In this document: positions 1-7,610 of the stretch, one piece after another
Layout of the letters: every line of letters begins with the position of its first letter
How positions within the stretch are numbered: position 1 is the stretch's first letter
NCBI RefSeq assembly: GCF_031732815.1
Contig: NZ_JAVMKF010000078.1
Coordinates: forward strand, 1-36,982
Direction: 5' to 3'
DNA from: Accumulibacter sp031732815
Lineage (GTDB): Bacteria; Pseudomonadota; Gammaproteobacteria; Burkholderiales; Rhodocyclaceae
DNA: 36,982 nt
The notes under the pieces: generated by a model
Told to the model about the DNA's origin: nothing
Seen by the model: the letters and a program-made list of their open reading frames with translations, nothing else
The model's database searches: none
Position numbers and translations under genes: made by a program

Positions 1-517
1 GCCTGACCACCGCATCGATCAGCGCCAGCGCCGGGATCTCGCCGCCCGAGAGCACGAAATCCCCGATCGAAATTTCCTCATCGACGCACGCCTCGATCAG
101 CCGCTCGTCGATTCCTTCGTAACGCCCGCAAACCAGCACCAGTGCGCTCTCGCTCTGCGCCAACTGTAGCACCCGCTGATGGGTCAGCAGCGTCCCCTGC
201 GGCGACAGACAGATGACCCGGCTGGTGCGGCCGCCGACATCCCGTTGCCGCTGCCGGGCAGCCGCGATTGCCTGCGCCAGCGGCCCCGGCATCATCACCA
301 TTCCCGGGCCTCCGCCAAAAGGACGGTCATCGACGGTGCGGTGCCGATCACGCGTGAAATCACGCGGGTTCCAAAGATGCAAGGACCAGGCGCCGGCAAG
401 CAGCGCCCTGCGGGCGACGCCGCCTTGCGACAAGACGCCGAACATCTCGGGAAACAGCGTCACGACATCGATCAGCAACGGGCTGCCAGACGCCTTCGGC
501 AGTTCCACCGGGCTCAC
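1..517 (-). CDS. trmD: tRNA (guanine-N1)-methyltransferase TrmD, N-terminal part (3' end outside window)
   Basis: TrmD methylates G37 at N1 in tRNAs reading CNN and related codons, using SAM, and so prevents +1 frameshifting. About 172 residues are visible. The N-terminus reads VVTLFPEMF, the usual TrmD opening, and the frame runs off the window in the trefoil-knot SAM-binding segment, with CGRYEGIDERL and then DFVLSGGEIPALALIDAVV. The GTG start at 517 overlaps the rimM stop (TGGTGAG, where TGA ends rimM), so translation is probably coupled. A TTG slightly downstream, just before LIDVVTLF, is an alternative start. Gene order rpsP-rimM-trmD is the classic ribosome-maturation operon, and rplS would be expected next, beyond the left edge. 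Confidence 0.95.
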   Translation of the reverse strand, partial: MSPVELPKASGSPLLIDVVTLFPEMFGVLSQGGVARRALLAGAWSLHLWNPRDFTRDRHRTVDDRPFGGGPGMVMMPGPLAQAIAAARQRQRDVGGRTSRVICLSPQGTLLTHQRVLQLAQSESALVLVCGRYEGIDERLIEACVDEEISIGDFVLSGGEIPALALIDAVVR

Positions 518-1089
518 CAGTCGGCTTCCCAGTCTACCCGCAGGCAGCACCCGGCGAGGTCGACCTCGAGCACGACGGCTCCGACAAAAGGCAACAAGCG
601 CTCCTCGCCAACCCCATCACCCACGCGCAAGACGGCGTTGGCCGGAGTCTCGAGCAGCCCCAGCACGCGACCGAGCGGAGCTCCCCGGGTATTGATCACC
701 TTCAGGCCGATCAGGTCGCCCCAGTAGTACTCGTCGTTTGCGGTCGGTGGCAGGGCCTGCCGGGAGACACCGACGAGCAGCCCGCGCAAGGCCTCGGCGG
801 CGGTCCGATCGCTCACCCCGTCCAGGCAGGCGAGCAGGCGGTCACCCCGCAGCATGCAGCGACGCAGACGAAAACTCCGCCACTCTTGCGGTTCACCGGC
901 GTCGCGGCCCAGCCACCACTGCGGCAGATCGGACCACGCTGCCGGATCGTCGGCGAAGGGCTGGACATGCACGGCGCCGCGCACCCCATAGGCAGCGCCT
1001 ACCCGCCCCAGAACGACCAGATCGGCCGGCGCGCCGTCGTCAGTCTGCGCCGACCGCGCACCGTCGTCGCCAGCCGAGACAAGGGGCAA
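514..1089 (-). CDS. rimM: 16S rRNA processing/ribosome maturation factor RimM
   Basis: RimM binds ribosomal protein S19 and helps mature the 30S head domain. The 191-residue product shows LGRVGAAYGVRGAVHVQPF near the N-terminus (RimM N-terminal beta-barrel). The PRC-barrel-like C-terminal half contains YYWGDLIGLKVIN, GRVLGLLETPANAVL and LLPFVGAVVLEVDL. No ATG is available: the in-frame rpsP stop lies one codon upstream, so the best start is TTG at 1089. About 20 residues precede the conserved core and may be a lineage-specific tail. It is the second gene of the rpsP operon and overlaps trmD by 4 bases. Confidence 0.93.
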   Translation of the reverse strand: MPLVSAGDDGARSAQTDDGAPADLVVLGRVGAAYGVRGAVHVQPFADDPAAWSDLPQWWLGRDAGEPQEWRSFRLRRCMLRGDRLLACLDGVSDRTAAEALRGLLVGVSRQALPPTANDEYYWGDLIGLKVINTRGAPLGRVLGLLETPANAVLRVGDGVGEERLLPFVGAVVLEVDLAGCCLRVDWEADW

Positions 1090-1092
1090 GGC

Positions 1093-1347
1093 TCAGGCCG
1101 CCGCCTTGGCGGCAGACTGCTTGAGCAGCCGCGTGACGGTCGCCGACGGCTGCGCCCCCTGTTGTTGCCAATAGGCCAGACGATCCGCGGAGACGTACAA
1201 TCCCTGCTCCTTCTCGGCAGCGAGCGGGTTGTAGAAACCGATCCGTTCGATGAACCGGCCGTCACGCCGCGCCCGTCCGTCAGCTACCACCATATTGTAG
1301 AAGGGACGCTTCTTTGCGCCGCCACGAGCCAGACGAATAACAACCAT
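1093..1347 (-). CDS. rpsP: 30S ribosomal protein S16
   Basis: S16 is a primary-binding small-subunit protein needed for 30S assembly. The 84-residue product starts MVVIRLARGGAKKRPFYNMV, the standard S16 N-terminus, followed by GRFIERIGFYNP and YWQQQGAQPSATV, also conserved. The ATG at 1347 is preferred over an upstream in-frame candidate because family alignment starts there and because a GGAAGAGG ribosome-binding site lies about 5 bases upstream. It is the first gene of the rpsP-rimM-trmD operon, with a strong extended -10 promoter about 35 bases upstream. Its TGA stop is in the same frame as rimM and one codon before the rimM start. Confidence 0.97.
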   Translation of the reverse strand: MVVIRLARGGAKKRPFYNMVVADGRARRDGRFIERIGFYNPLAAEKEQGLYVSADRLAYWQQQGAQPSATVTRLLKQSAAKAAA

Positions 1348-1380
1348 GGGAGCCTCTTCCAAATCGAGGAAAAAGGACGG

Positions 1381-1389
1381 ATTATAGCA
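1381..1389 (-). promoter_or_regulatory. Extended -10 promoter of the rpsP operon
   Basis: Read on the minus strand, TGCTATAAT is a perfect TATAAT preceded by the TGn extension. No good -35 is present at 16-18 bases, which suits an extended -10 promoter. It sits about 35 bases before the rpsP start codon. Confidence 0.6.
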
Positions 1390-1479
1390 AGAAGGCAGGA
1401 GGCGGGCGAGATCGACTGAATTCAGTCCTGCCGCCGGTCAAGCGGCGGAACCGCTCGCGCAGGCGAGCTGTCAGGCGGG

Positions 1480-1485
1480 TATAAT
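1480..1485 (+). promoter_or_regulatory. Candidate -10 element before the PilZ-like gene
   Basis: A perfect TATAAT faces right. A 6-bp inverted repeat (GCTCGC-GCAG-GCGAGC, 1453-1468) occupies the position where a -35 would be, and no -35 match is seen. The hairpin could be an operator or simply GC-rich background. Transcription starting near 1492 would include the short open frame at 1513-1626. Confidence 0.4.
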
Positions 1486-1512
1486 TCCAGAAAATGGGAG
1501 TAGCCAGTCAAC

Positions 1513-1626
1513 ATGCCCTGGTTTCATGACGAGCAACTTGGACTGCCCGGCAGTCCTTTCTCTCCACCGCCGCGCGCGGCAGGGCAGACTTGCCGGCGCA
1601 AGGACGCCAGGCCACAAGGCAGTTAG
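1513..1626 (+). CDS. Possible 37-codon leader open reading frame
   Basis: ATG at 1513 opens a 37-codon frame beginning MPWFHDEQLGLPGSPF and ending at TAG 1624-1626, four bases before the ATG of the PilZ-like gene. GGGAG lies 12 bases upstream, longer than ideal spacing. The downstream gene has no clear ribosome-binding site of its own, so coupled re-initiation is possible. I do not recognise the peptide. A longer start of the downstream gene at 1526, in another frame, would compete with this reading. This is weak evidence only. Confidence 0.2.
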   Translation: MPWFHDEQLGLPGSPFSPPPRAAGQTCRRKDARPQGS

Positions 1627-1630
1627 CCCG

Positions 1631-3154
1631 ATGACGAAAACCGCCCCGAATGATTACCACGCCGCCGGCACGCCGGCCGACAGTCAGGCCATCCTGAAGT
1701 GGCTTGAGTCGCCGTCGGCACCGCACCCCGCCGAGGAGCTGCCAACGCTGCGTGCGCACCTGACCGGCTTGCGCCAGGCGCCGGGCGCGCTACAGCAGAA
1801 GGCGGTGGCCCTCGATGGCTTGTACGCCCGTGCTTCAGGCGTGGTCGCCGGACTGCTGCCGACGCTCACCGAGCGTGCCTTGCCGGTTGCAGCGAAAACC
1901 CGCCGGCTGGTCCGCAGCATCGTCGACCTGCTGCAGGTGATGGCCGACGAGACGCTCGCCCTCGTCGAGCAACTCGATCCAGAGCACCAGCCGTCTGTTC
2001 ACCACCCCAGCCTGTCACCGACGCTGGCCCTCTGGCGAAGTTTGCAGGCGTCTGCCCAGCAGTTGATTGTCTGCCACCTGATTGCCGCGCCGCCGCGCGT
2101 CGGCACCTGGCAGCAACTGCATCAAACGTATGCAACGGCACAACGGCTGCATCTGGCAGCTGCGGTGCCGGACGGTCTCGACAGCAGCCTGCAGCACGTC
2201 TATCACGCGGCTGTTCTTCTCGGCTGCGCCCATCCAGCGTCCTTGACGCCGCCGGAGGTCGTTTTTCTTGCCTCGTATTTCGAGCGCTTTGCCGATCACC
2301 TCGAGCCGACAACAGCGGCCTCGGCCGGCAGCCCGGGTACATTCTGGATCGATCCGACGCGCGACCTGCCGGCTGCGTCGTCGCAACGCAAGGCCACACC
2401 GCAGGCGCAGCCCATCGAGTACTTCTCGTGCGCCCGCCTGTGCCTGCTGATCAGGAACCAGATCAATGCGCTTGAAGCAGGCACTCCGGCGCGCCGCCTG
2501 GACCTTTCCGATTTTGCCGAGACGCCGGCCGGGCTCGGCGTACTTCGTCGCCTGGTCGCGCGCTGGAGCGGTTCGGGTAAACGTCGCTTCCAGCGGCGAC
2601 GACAGAATACGCGCACGCTGCTGGCAGCCGGGCTGGACAACCTGTGGCAGGTCTGCCGAAAAGGCGAACCGACGGCAAGCGAGCTATCGACCTGGATGAT
2701 TACCAACGAAAGCGCCGAAGGCTATGCGGTAATGCATCTTTCAGGGAAGACGGGCGCCCTTACGGTCGGCGGCGTCGTCGCAGTGCGCACGGGATCGGAA
2801 AGTGAATGGCAAATCTGTATCGTTCGTTGGGCGCTCTCGGAAAATCCCGAGCACCTGGAACTCGGCCTGCAGATTCTTGCGCCAAGCGCCGTCTCGGCCG
2901 TCCTTGCACAACCTTCCGACACGCTGGGTACGCAGTACCTGCGCGTGCTGCTGCTACCCGAAATTCCGCGCCTGCGGCCGGTCAAGCTGCTGGTCACGGC
3001 CTCAGGGGCGCTTGCCAAGCGGCGGAGTCGCCAGGTCCTGGTCATCGAGGGGGAAAACATTGTCGTCCGCGAAGTCACCAGCACCCAGATTGACGAGCAA
3101 ACGACCAGCGTCGATATCCTGTCGATCGAACCGGAGCCGAACCCGGACGAATGA
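1631..3154 (+). CDS. Uncharacterised protein with a PilZ-like C-terminal region
   Basis: The 507-residue protein has no predicted signal peptide and no membrane span. Roughly the first 330 residues are helical and rich in Leu, Ala, Gln and His, with no catalytic motif that I can see. The last about 130 residues resemble a degenerate PilZ beta-barrel: WMITNESAEGYAV, then LTVGGVVAVRTG, then WQICIVRWALSENP, then LELGLQILAPSA. This is the usual PilZ order NxSxxG, strand, VxW, GxxF/L. An Arg-rich stretch (RRFQRRRQNTR) precedes it where an RxxxR c-di-GMP motif would lie, but register is unsure. I chose ATG 1631; the frame stays open to 1526. It converges with thrC. Function is unknown; c-di-GMP binding is inference only. 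Confidence 0.72.
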   Translation: MTKTAPNDYHAAGTPADSQAILKWLESPSAPHPAEELPTLRAHLTGLRQAPGALQQKAVALDGLYARASGVVAGLLPTLTERALPVAAKTRRLVRSIVDLLQVMADETLALVEQLDPEHQPSVHHPSLSPTLALWRSLQASAQQLIVCHLIAAPPRVGTWQQLHQTYATAQRLHLAAAVPDGLDSSLQHVYHAAVLLGCAHPASLTPPEVVFLASYFERFADHLEPTTAASAGSPGTFWIDPTRDLPAASSQRKATPQAQPIEYFSCARLCLLIRNQINALEAGTPARRLDLSDFAETPAGLGVLRRLVARWSGSGKRRFQRRRQNTRTLLAAGLDNLWQVCRKGEPTASELSTWMITNESAEGYAVMHLSGKTGALTVGGVVAVRTGSESEWQICIVRWALSENPEHLELGLQILAPSAVSAVLAQPSDTLGTQYLRVLLLPEIPRLRPVKLLVTASGALAKRRSRQVLVIEGENIVVREVTSTQIDEQTTSVDILSIEPEPNPDE

Positions 3155-3199
3155 GCGTCTGCCGGCGACCGGCCGCCGCTGACGCCTCAGCGAGTCGCG

Positions 3200-4684
3200 C
3201 TAGGTGACGTGTCGTTCGATGAAACGCTTGACCACTTGCGGATCGGCGTCTACGACTTCTACCCTTTGCGGAAGGCTTTCGAGGTCTCGCAACGCGGGGG
3301 GGCGCGGCGGTGTGCAACCCAGCGCCTCGCTGATCGTTTCTTCGAACTTGGTTGGCAGCGCGGTCTCCAGTACGATCATCGTCGTTTCGGCGGTGCGCAA
3401 GTCGCAAGCGACCTTCAGGCCATCGGCAGTATGCGGGTCTATGATCAGGCCGTAGTTTTCGTAGACCTGCCGGATCGTCGCCAGGCGGTCGGCGTGCGTG
3501 CTCCGGCCAGAGACAAAACCAAACTCGGGCAGACGTTCAAAGCAGGGCGAGGACGACAAGTCGAAGCTGCCGCCGGCGTCCACGGCTTCCCACAACTGAC
3601 GAATCGTCGCTGGATTGCGGCCAACGAGATCGAACACGAAGCGCTCGAAATTCGACGCCTTCGAGATGTCCATCGACGGGCTCGAAGTCTGGCAGGTTTC
3701 GCCGGTGGGTCGCGGCCGATAGATGCCGGTACGAAAGAACTCGTCGAGAACGTCGTTTTCATTCGTCGCCACGACCAGCCGACGAATCGGCAAGCCCATC
3801 ATGCGCGCAATATGGCCCGCACAGACGTTACCGAAATTCCCCGAAGGAACGGCGAAATCGACCGCCTGAACGGCATCCGCGGACGGCTCACCAGTAGCGG
3901 CCAGATAAGCCTTGAAGTAATACACCACCTGCGCCGCAACGCGCGCCCAATTGATCGAGTTTACCGCGCCAATCTTGTAGCGCGCCTTGAATGACAGATC
4001 GTTGGCAACCGCCTTGACGATATCCTGCGCGTCGTCGAAGACGCCGCGCACGGCGATGTTGAAGATGTTGGCGTCCTGCAGCGAGTACATCTGCGCCCGC
4101 TGAAAGGCGCTCATCCGCTCGTGCGGCGAGAGCATGAAAACGCGCACGCGATGCTTGCCGCGCATCGCGTACTCCGCCGACGATCCGGTGTCGCCGGAGG
4201 TGGCCGCGAGGATGTTGATCTCCTCGCCGCGCCGGGCCAGAACATACTCGAATAGATGGCCAAGCAATTGCATGGCCATATCCTTGAAGGCCAGCGTCGG
4301 ACCGTTCGACAGTTCGAGCAGCGCCAGCCCCCCCTCCTGACCGAAGCGCCCCGGCGGAATCAGCCAGCTTAGCGGAGCGACCTCGGGCGCTCGCGCCGCA
4401 ACCCGCCCGTTGCCATACACCTGCGCGGTATATGTTCGCCGGGTCAGCAACGCCAGATCGGCAGGCGGGATATCGTCGACGAACTTCGCCAGAATGGCGC
4501 TGGCAAGATCAGCGTAGTTCAGCGCTCGCCATTCATCCAACTCGGCCCGACTGACCAGGGGATACGATTCCGGCACGTACAGACCGCCATCGGGAGCCAG
4601 ACCGGCAAGCAGGATGTCGCTGAATGCCGGTCCGGGGAAAGCCGGGCTGGACCAAGGATGACCACGAGTCGAGAGATAGCGCAT
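3200..4684 (-). CDS. thrC: Threonine synthase
   Basis: This is the PLP-dependent enzyme of the last threonine step, converting O-phosphohomoserine to threonine and phosphate in the cytoplasm. The 494-residue product begins MRYLSTRGHPW, the typical ThrC opening, followed by GLAPDGGLYVPESYP. The PLP-lysine motif is NGPTLAFKDMAMQLLGH and the substrate/phosphate loops include LAATSGDTGSSAEYAM and AVNSINWARVAAQVVYYF. The frame extends 69 residues upstream of ATG 4684, but those residues look unlike the family. Homoserine dehydrogenase, often just upstream of thrC in Betaproteobacteria, is absent: the preceding gene is a diguanylate cyclase 98 bases away. No clear ribosome-binding site precedes the start. 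Confidence 0.96.
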   Translation of the reverse strand: MRYLSTRGHPWSSPAFPGPAFSDILLAGLAPDGGLYVPESYPLVSRAELDEWRALNYADLASAILAKFVDDIPPADLALLTRRTYTAQVYGNGRVAARAPEVAPLSWLIPPGRFGQEGGLALLELSNGPTLAFKDMAMQLLGHLFEYVLARRGEEINILAATSGDTGSSAEYAMRGKHRVRVFMLSPHERMSAFQRAQMYSLQDANIFNIAVRGVFDDAQDIVKAVANDLSFKARYKIGAVNSINWARVAAQVVYYFKAYLAATGEPSADAVQAVDFAVPSGNFGNVCAGHIARMMGLPIRRLVVATNENDVLDEFFRTGIYRPRPTGETCQTSSPSMDISKASNFERFVFDLVGRNPATIRQLWEAVDAGGSFDLSSSPCFERLPEFGFVSGRSTHADRLATIRQVYENYGLIIDPHTADGLKVACDLRTAETTMIVLETALPTKFEETISEALGCTPPRPPALRDLESLPQRVEVVDADPQVVKRFIERHVT

Positions 4685-4781
4685 GATGAGGATGACCGTC
4701 GGTTTAGCCGCGCTGTTCCGGTGAAGAGGCAGTCTACCATGGCCGGCGAACCCGATTGCGTGCCAGCCACTGAGCGGTAGC

Positions 4782-5516
4782 TCAAGCGGGGATGATACAG
4801 TTCTTTCCGGCGCGCTTGGCCGCATATGTCGCCTTGTCGGCGCGGCGCAAGGCCTTCTCCAGAATCTCGTCGAATCCGCGCACGACGACACCGGCGCTGA
4901 AGGTCAGGGCGACTTTTCGATTCGCCATCCAGCCGGTGGCGAACTGCCGCTGCACCCGGGCGATGACGGCAGTCGCTTCGGGCAGCGCGGTGTCGGGCAG
5001 GAGAACGACAAACTCCTCGCCGCCGAAACGAGCGACGACATCGGATGGACGCAGCGCGGCGCGCAGACTGCTCACGAGATGAACCAGCGCCAGGTCACCG
5101 GCGTGGTGTCCCAAGGTATCGTTCAAGCGTTTGAAATCGTCCAGGTCGATCAGGGCCAGCGCCAGATCACGTCCGTTGCGCTGTGCGCGCGCCGCCTCGC
5201 GCCGATACGCCTCCTCGAAGCCGCGCCGGTTCAGCGCTCCCGTCAAGGCATCGGTGTGTGCCGCCGCCCGGGCCTCCTGCAGCGCCTGTTCAAGCTTGCC
5301 AATGCGCGCTTCAGCGGCCAGCAGTTCGAGCACGACACTCTCGGTCCTGGTCAAGCCGACGCGCGCTGCATGGACCAGATGGCGCTGACCGCGATGACCC
5401 GCCGCATCGCTGCCGGGCGGACGAAAAGCGCTCGCCGCATCCGTGTGACGCCAGTGAAGTCGGCGCGAAAGGCGCCTCGATGAATCAACCGGGGGAAGTT
5501 CGGTGTGCTTGAACAC
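4782..5516 (-). CDS. GGDEF-domain diguanylate cyclase
   Basis: The predicted enzyme makes c-di-GMP from two GTP. Residues about 85-244 form a complete GGDEF domain: DALTGALNRRG, then IDLDDFKRLND, then the active-site GGEEF. RPSD five residues before GGEEF is an intact inhibitory I-site (RxxD), so product feedback is expected. A short coiled-coil-like helix (ARIGKLEQALQEARAA) links to it. The first about 55 residues are Arg/His-rich and low in complexity with no sensory domain. Either the protein is a short soluble cyclase or the true start is further in, or an upstream sensor has been lost by frameshift. GTG at 5516 has an AGGA-type ribosome-binding site. Confidence 0.85.
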   Translation of the reverse strand: MFKHTELPPVDSSRRLSRRLHWRHTDAASAFRPPGSDAAGHRGQRHLVHAARVGLTRTESVVLELLAAEARIGKLEQALQEARAAAHTDALTGALNRRGFEEAYRREAARAQRNGRDLALALIDLDDFKRLNDTLGHHAGDLALVHLVSSLRAALRPSDVVARFGGEEFVVLLPDTALPEATAVIARVQRQFATGWMANRKVALTFSAGVVVRGFDEILEKALRRADKATYAAKRAGKNCIIPA

Positions 5517-5978
5517 TTTTCCTGCTCCGTTGGACGTTCGGCTGTTGCCGGCTATGTCTCCTCAAACGGTCATCCGTTGCCGTTCTTGAGACATCTTTTG
5601 CGAACTTCCAGCAAATATCTGTTTACAAAACGCAAGGATTGTGCGCCAGGGGGTCTCGGCAAGGCTCCTCTTGAGGGAGACCGGGAAGCACGGATGCGCG
5701 CCCCGGGCACCAGCGAAAGCGCTTTCCGCCGGCGAGCGTTGGACATTTTTGCCGTTAAGTGTGCACAATCGCACGTGCACCGGTCAATTGTTGTCCGATG
5801 TCGCTTGATAGCTTCCGAGCTAATATAGAATGTATCTGGATGCTGGGCGCGAGGCGTCCGCCTGCCGCGTGCGGCGCGTCATTGATGGGAAGGGCTGTCG
5901 GGACGGGGGAAGATACGGGTCATCGGGTCGGCCGCTTGCGCGCCGCCGTTGGACGTGTGGTGATAAACGGTGTTTCTG
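5517..5978. other. Divergent intergenic region between the cyclase and caspase-MORN genes
   Basis: About 460 bases without a supported gene; it must hold the promoters of both flanking genes. Visible structure: a 12-bp palindrome GAAAGCGCTTTC at 5715-5726; a GTGCAC-rich stretch with paired GTGCAC sites around 5760-5780; and an AT-rich block near 5800-5830 (TTGATA followed by TATAGA/TAGAAT at poor spacing) that is the best rightward promoter candidate. The open frames through it are short and lack family features. Confidence 0.5.
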
Positions 5979-7574
5979 ATGATGATGCTAAGACAAGTCT
6001 TCCAGGCAATCCTGCTTGTGCTGACACTCGCTCAATGCTCGGCGGCGCTGGCGGTCGAGCGGCGTGTGGCACTCGTGATCGGCAACGCCAAGTACAAGGA
6101 AGCCCCGCTGTACAACCCGGTGAATGACGCACGCGACATGGCCGCGGCGCTGCAACGGACCGGCTTCGAGGTCATCGTCGCGCTTGATGCGACGCAGAAG
6201 GAAATGAACCGGGCGATCGCCAAGTTCGGCGAGCGGCTGACGCTGGATACGGTCGCCCTGTTCTACTACGCGGGCCATGGCATGCAGGTTCGCGGCAAGA
6301 ACTATCTCATTCCGATCGACGCAGAGATCAAGAGCGAGTCCTCCGTGCGCGTCGAGTCCGTTGACGTCGACGGGGTACTCGACCAGCTGAGCACCAGCGA
6401 ACTGAACGTCGTCATTCTCGACGCCTGCCGCAACAACCCCTTTGAACGGCGAGCGAATCGCAGCGTGGGCGCAGCCGGGCTGGCGCAAATGGAGGCGCCA
6501 AAGGGCAGCCTGATCGCCTATGCGACAGCCCCGGGTCGCACCGCGGCCGACGGCGAAGGCCGCAACGGACTGTACACGCAGGAGCTTCTGAAGCAATTGC
6601 AGGTGCCCGGCCTGACCATCGAGCAGGTGTTCAAGAACGTCCGGCGCGAAGTTGCAAAAGCTACGCGCGATGGCCAGATCCCTTGGGAATCGTCATCAAT
6701 GACCGGCGATTTCTACTTCATGCCGCTTTCCCGTCCGTCGGCGGCGAGTGTACAGCCGATCGCCGTCCGCCCGCTGCCGGTCGCCGCCGCGCCGGCGCAG
6801 GTTCAGGAGGTCAAGCAGGCAGCCGCGCCGACACGCCAGAACGGCGCTAGCGGCGGCGAGGCCGGCCCTGTGGTCAGCCCGACGAGCAGCGCGAAGCCGC
6901 CGCCAACGGCGGTAGAAAGCTCGCCGCCAGCAGTATCAACGCCCGCCCCGGCCCGGGTGGAAACCTTGGCTGCCGTGACGCCGACCCCCGCCCAACCCGA
7001 AGCGCCGCCCGTCGTCGCCGTCAGCAAGAGCGACCCGATGCTTGAGAGCAAGGAGCGGGTCATCAAGACCGATGCCTTCACCGCCACCGGCCGCCTGTCG
7101 CTCGACCGCTCATCCGGCGCAATGACCGGGGAAGGAACCATCGAGTGGGTCAACGGCGATCGCTACGAAGGAACAATGGTCTCCGGCAGGAAGCACGGCA
7201 AGGGCATCTTTACCTGGGGCAACGGGCAGCGCTATGAGGGCGAGTGGGCCGACGACATGATCAACGGCAAGGGCGTCATGTACTACACCAACGGTGACCG
7301 CTACGAAGGTACGTTCAGGGACGGCGAACCACACGGAACGGGCAGTTATACGGTGCGCAACGGCGACGTATACATTGGCGCCTGGGTCAGCGGCAACCGC
7401 CACGGTTTTGGTCGCCTGACCTGGACGACCGGCGACTATTGGGAAGGCGAGTTCCGTGACGGCAAACAAACCGACAACGGCCGCATGCATTCGACGCTGT
7501 CGGTGGTCGAGAAGCTTGCCGAGCCGGCAGGCGCAGCAAGCGACAAGCCCGGTACCCGGAAGCGGGGCAAGTAG
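5979..7574 (+). CDS. Secreted caspase-like (peptidase C14) protein with MORN repeats
   Basis: The 531-residue protein starts with a Sec signal peptide (MMMLRQVFQAILLVLTLAQC..., likely cut after ALA at about residue 25). A caspase-fold domain follows, residues about 26-250: RRVALVIGNAKYK, the catalytic His in FYYAGHGMQV (about H100) and the catalytic Cys in ILDACRNNPF (about C150). A Pro/Ala-rich linker (about 255-370) leads to five 23-residue MORN repeats of the form NGDRYEG...GxG (about 390-510). MORN repeats often bind lipid or act as spacers in eukaryotes; in bacteria their role is unclear. ATG 5979 was chosen, with GTG 5970 as an alternative. It stands alone, with no visible operon partner. 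Substrate is unknown. Confidence 0.9.
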   Translation: MMMLRQVFQAILLVLTLAQCSAALAVERRVALVIGNAKYKEAPLYNPVNDARDMAAALQRTGFEVIVALDATQKEMNRAIAKFGERLTLDTVALFYYAGHGMQVRGKNYLIPIDAEIKSESSVRVESVDVDGVLDQLSTSELNVVILDACRNNPFERRANRSVGAAGLAQMEAPKGSLIAYATAPGRTAADGEGRNGLYTQELLKQLQVPGLTIEQVFKNVRREVAKATRDGQIPWESSSMTGDFYFMPLSRPSAASVQPIAVRPLPVAAAPAQVQEVKQAAAPTRQNGASGGEAGPVVSPTSSAKPPPTAVESSPPAVSTPAPARVETLAAVTPTPAQPEAPPVVAVSKSDPMLESKERVIKTDAFTATGRLSLDRSSGAMTGEGTIEWVNGDRYEGTMVSGRKHGKGIFTWGNGQRYEGEWADDMINGKGVMYYTNGDRYEGTFRDGEPHGTGSYTVRNGDVYIGAWVSGNRHGFGRLTWTTGDYWEGEFRDGKQTDNGRMHSTLSVVEKLAEPAGAASDKPGTRKRGK

Positions 7575-7610
7575 GCGCCGCCGGTTCGCGCCAGCTACAG
7601 CGACGACCGA

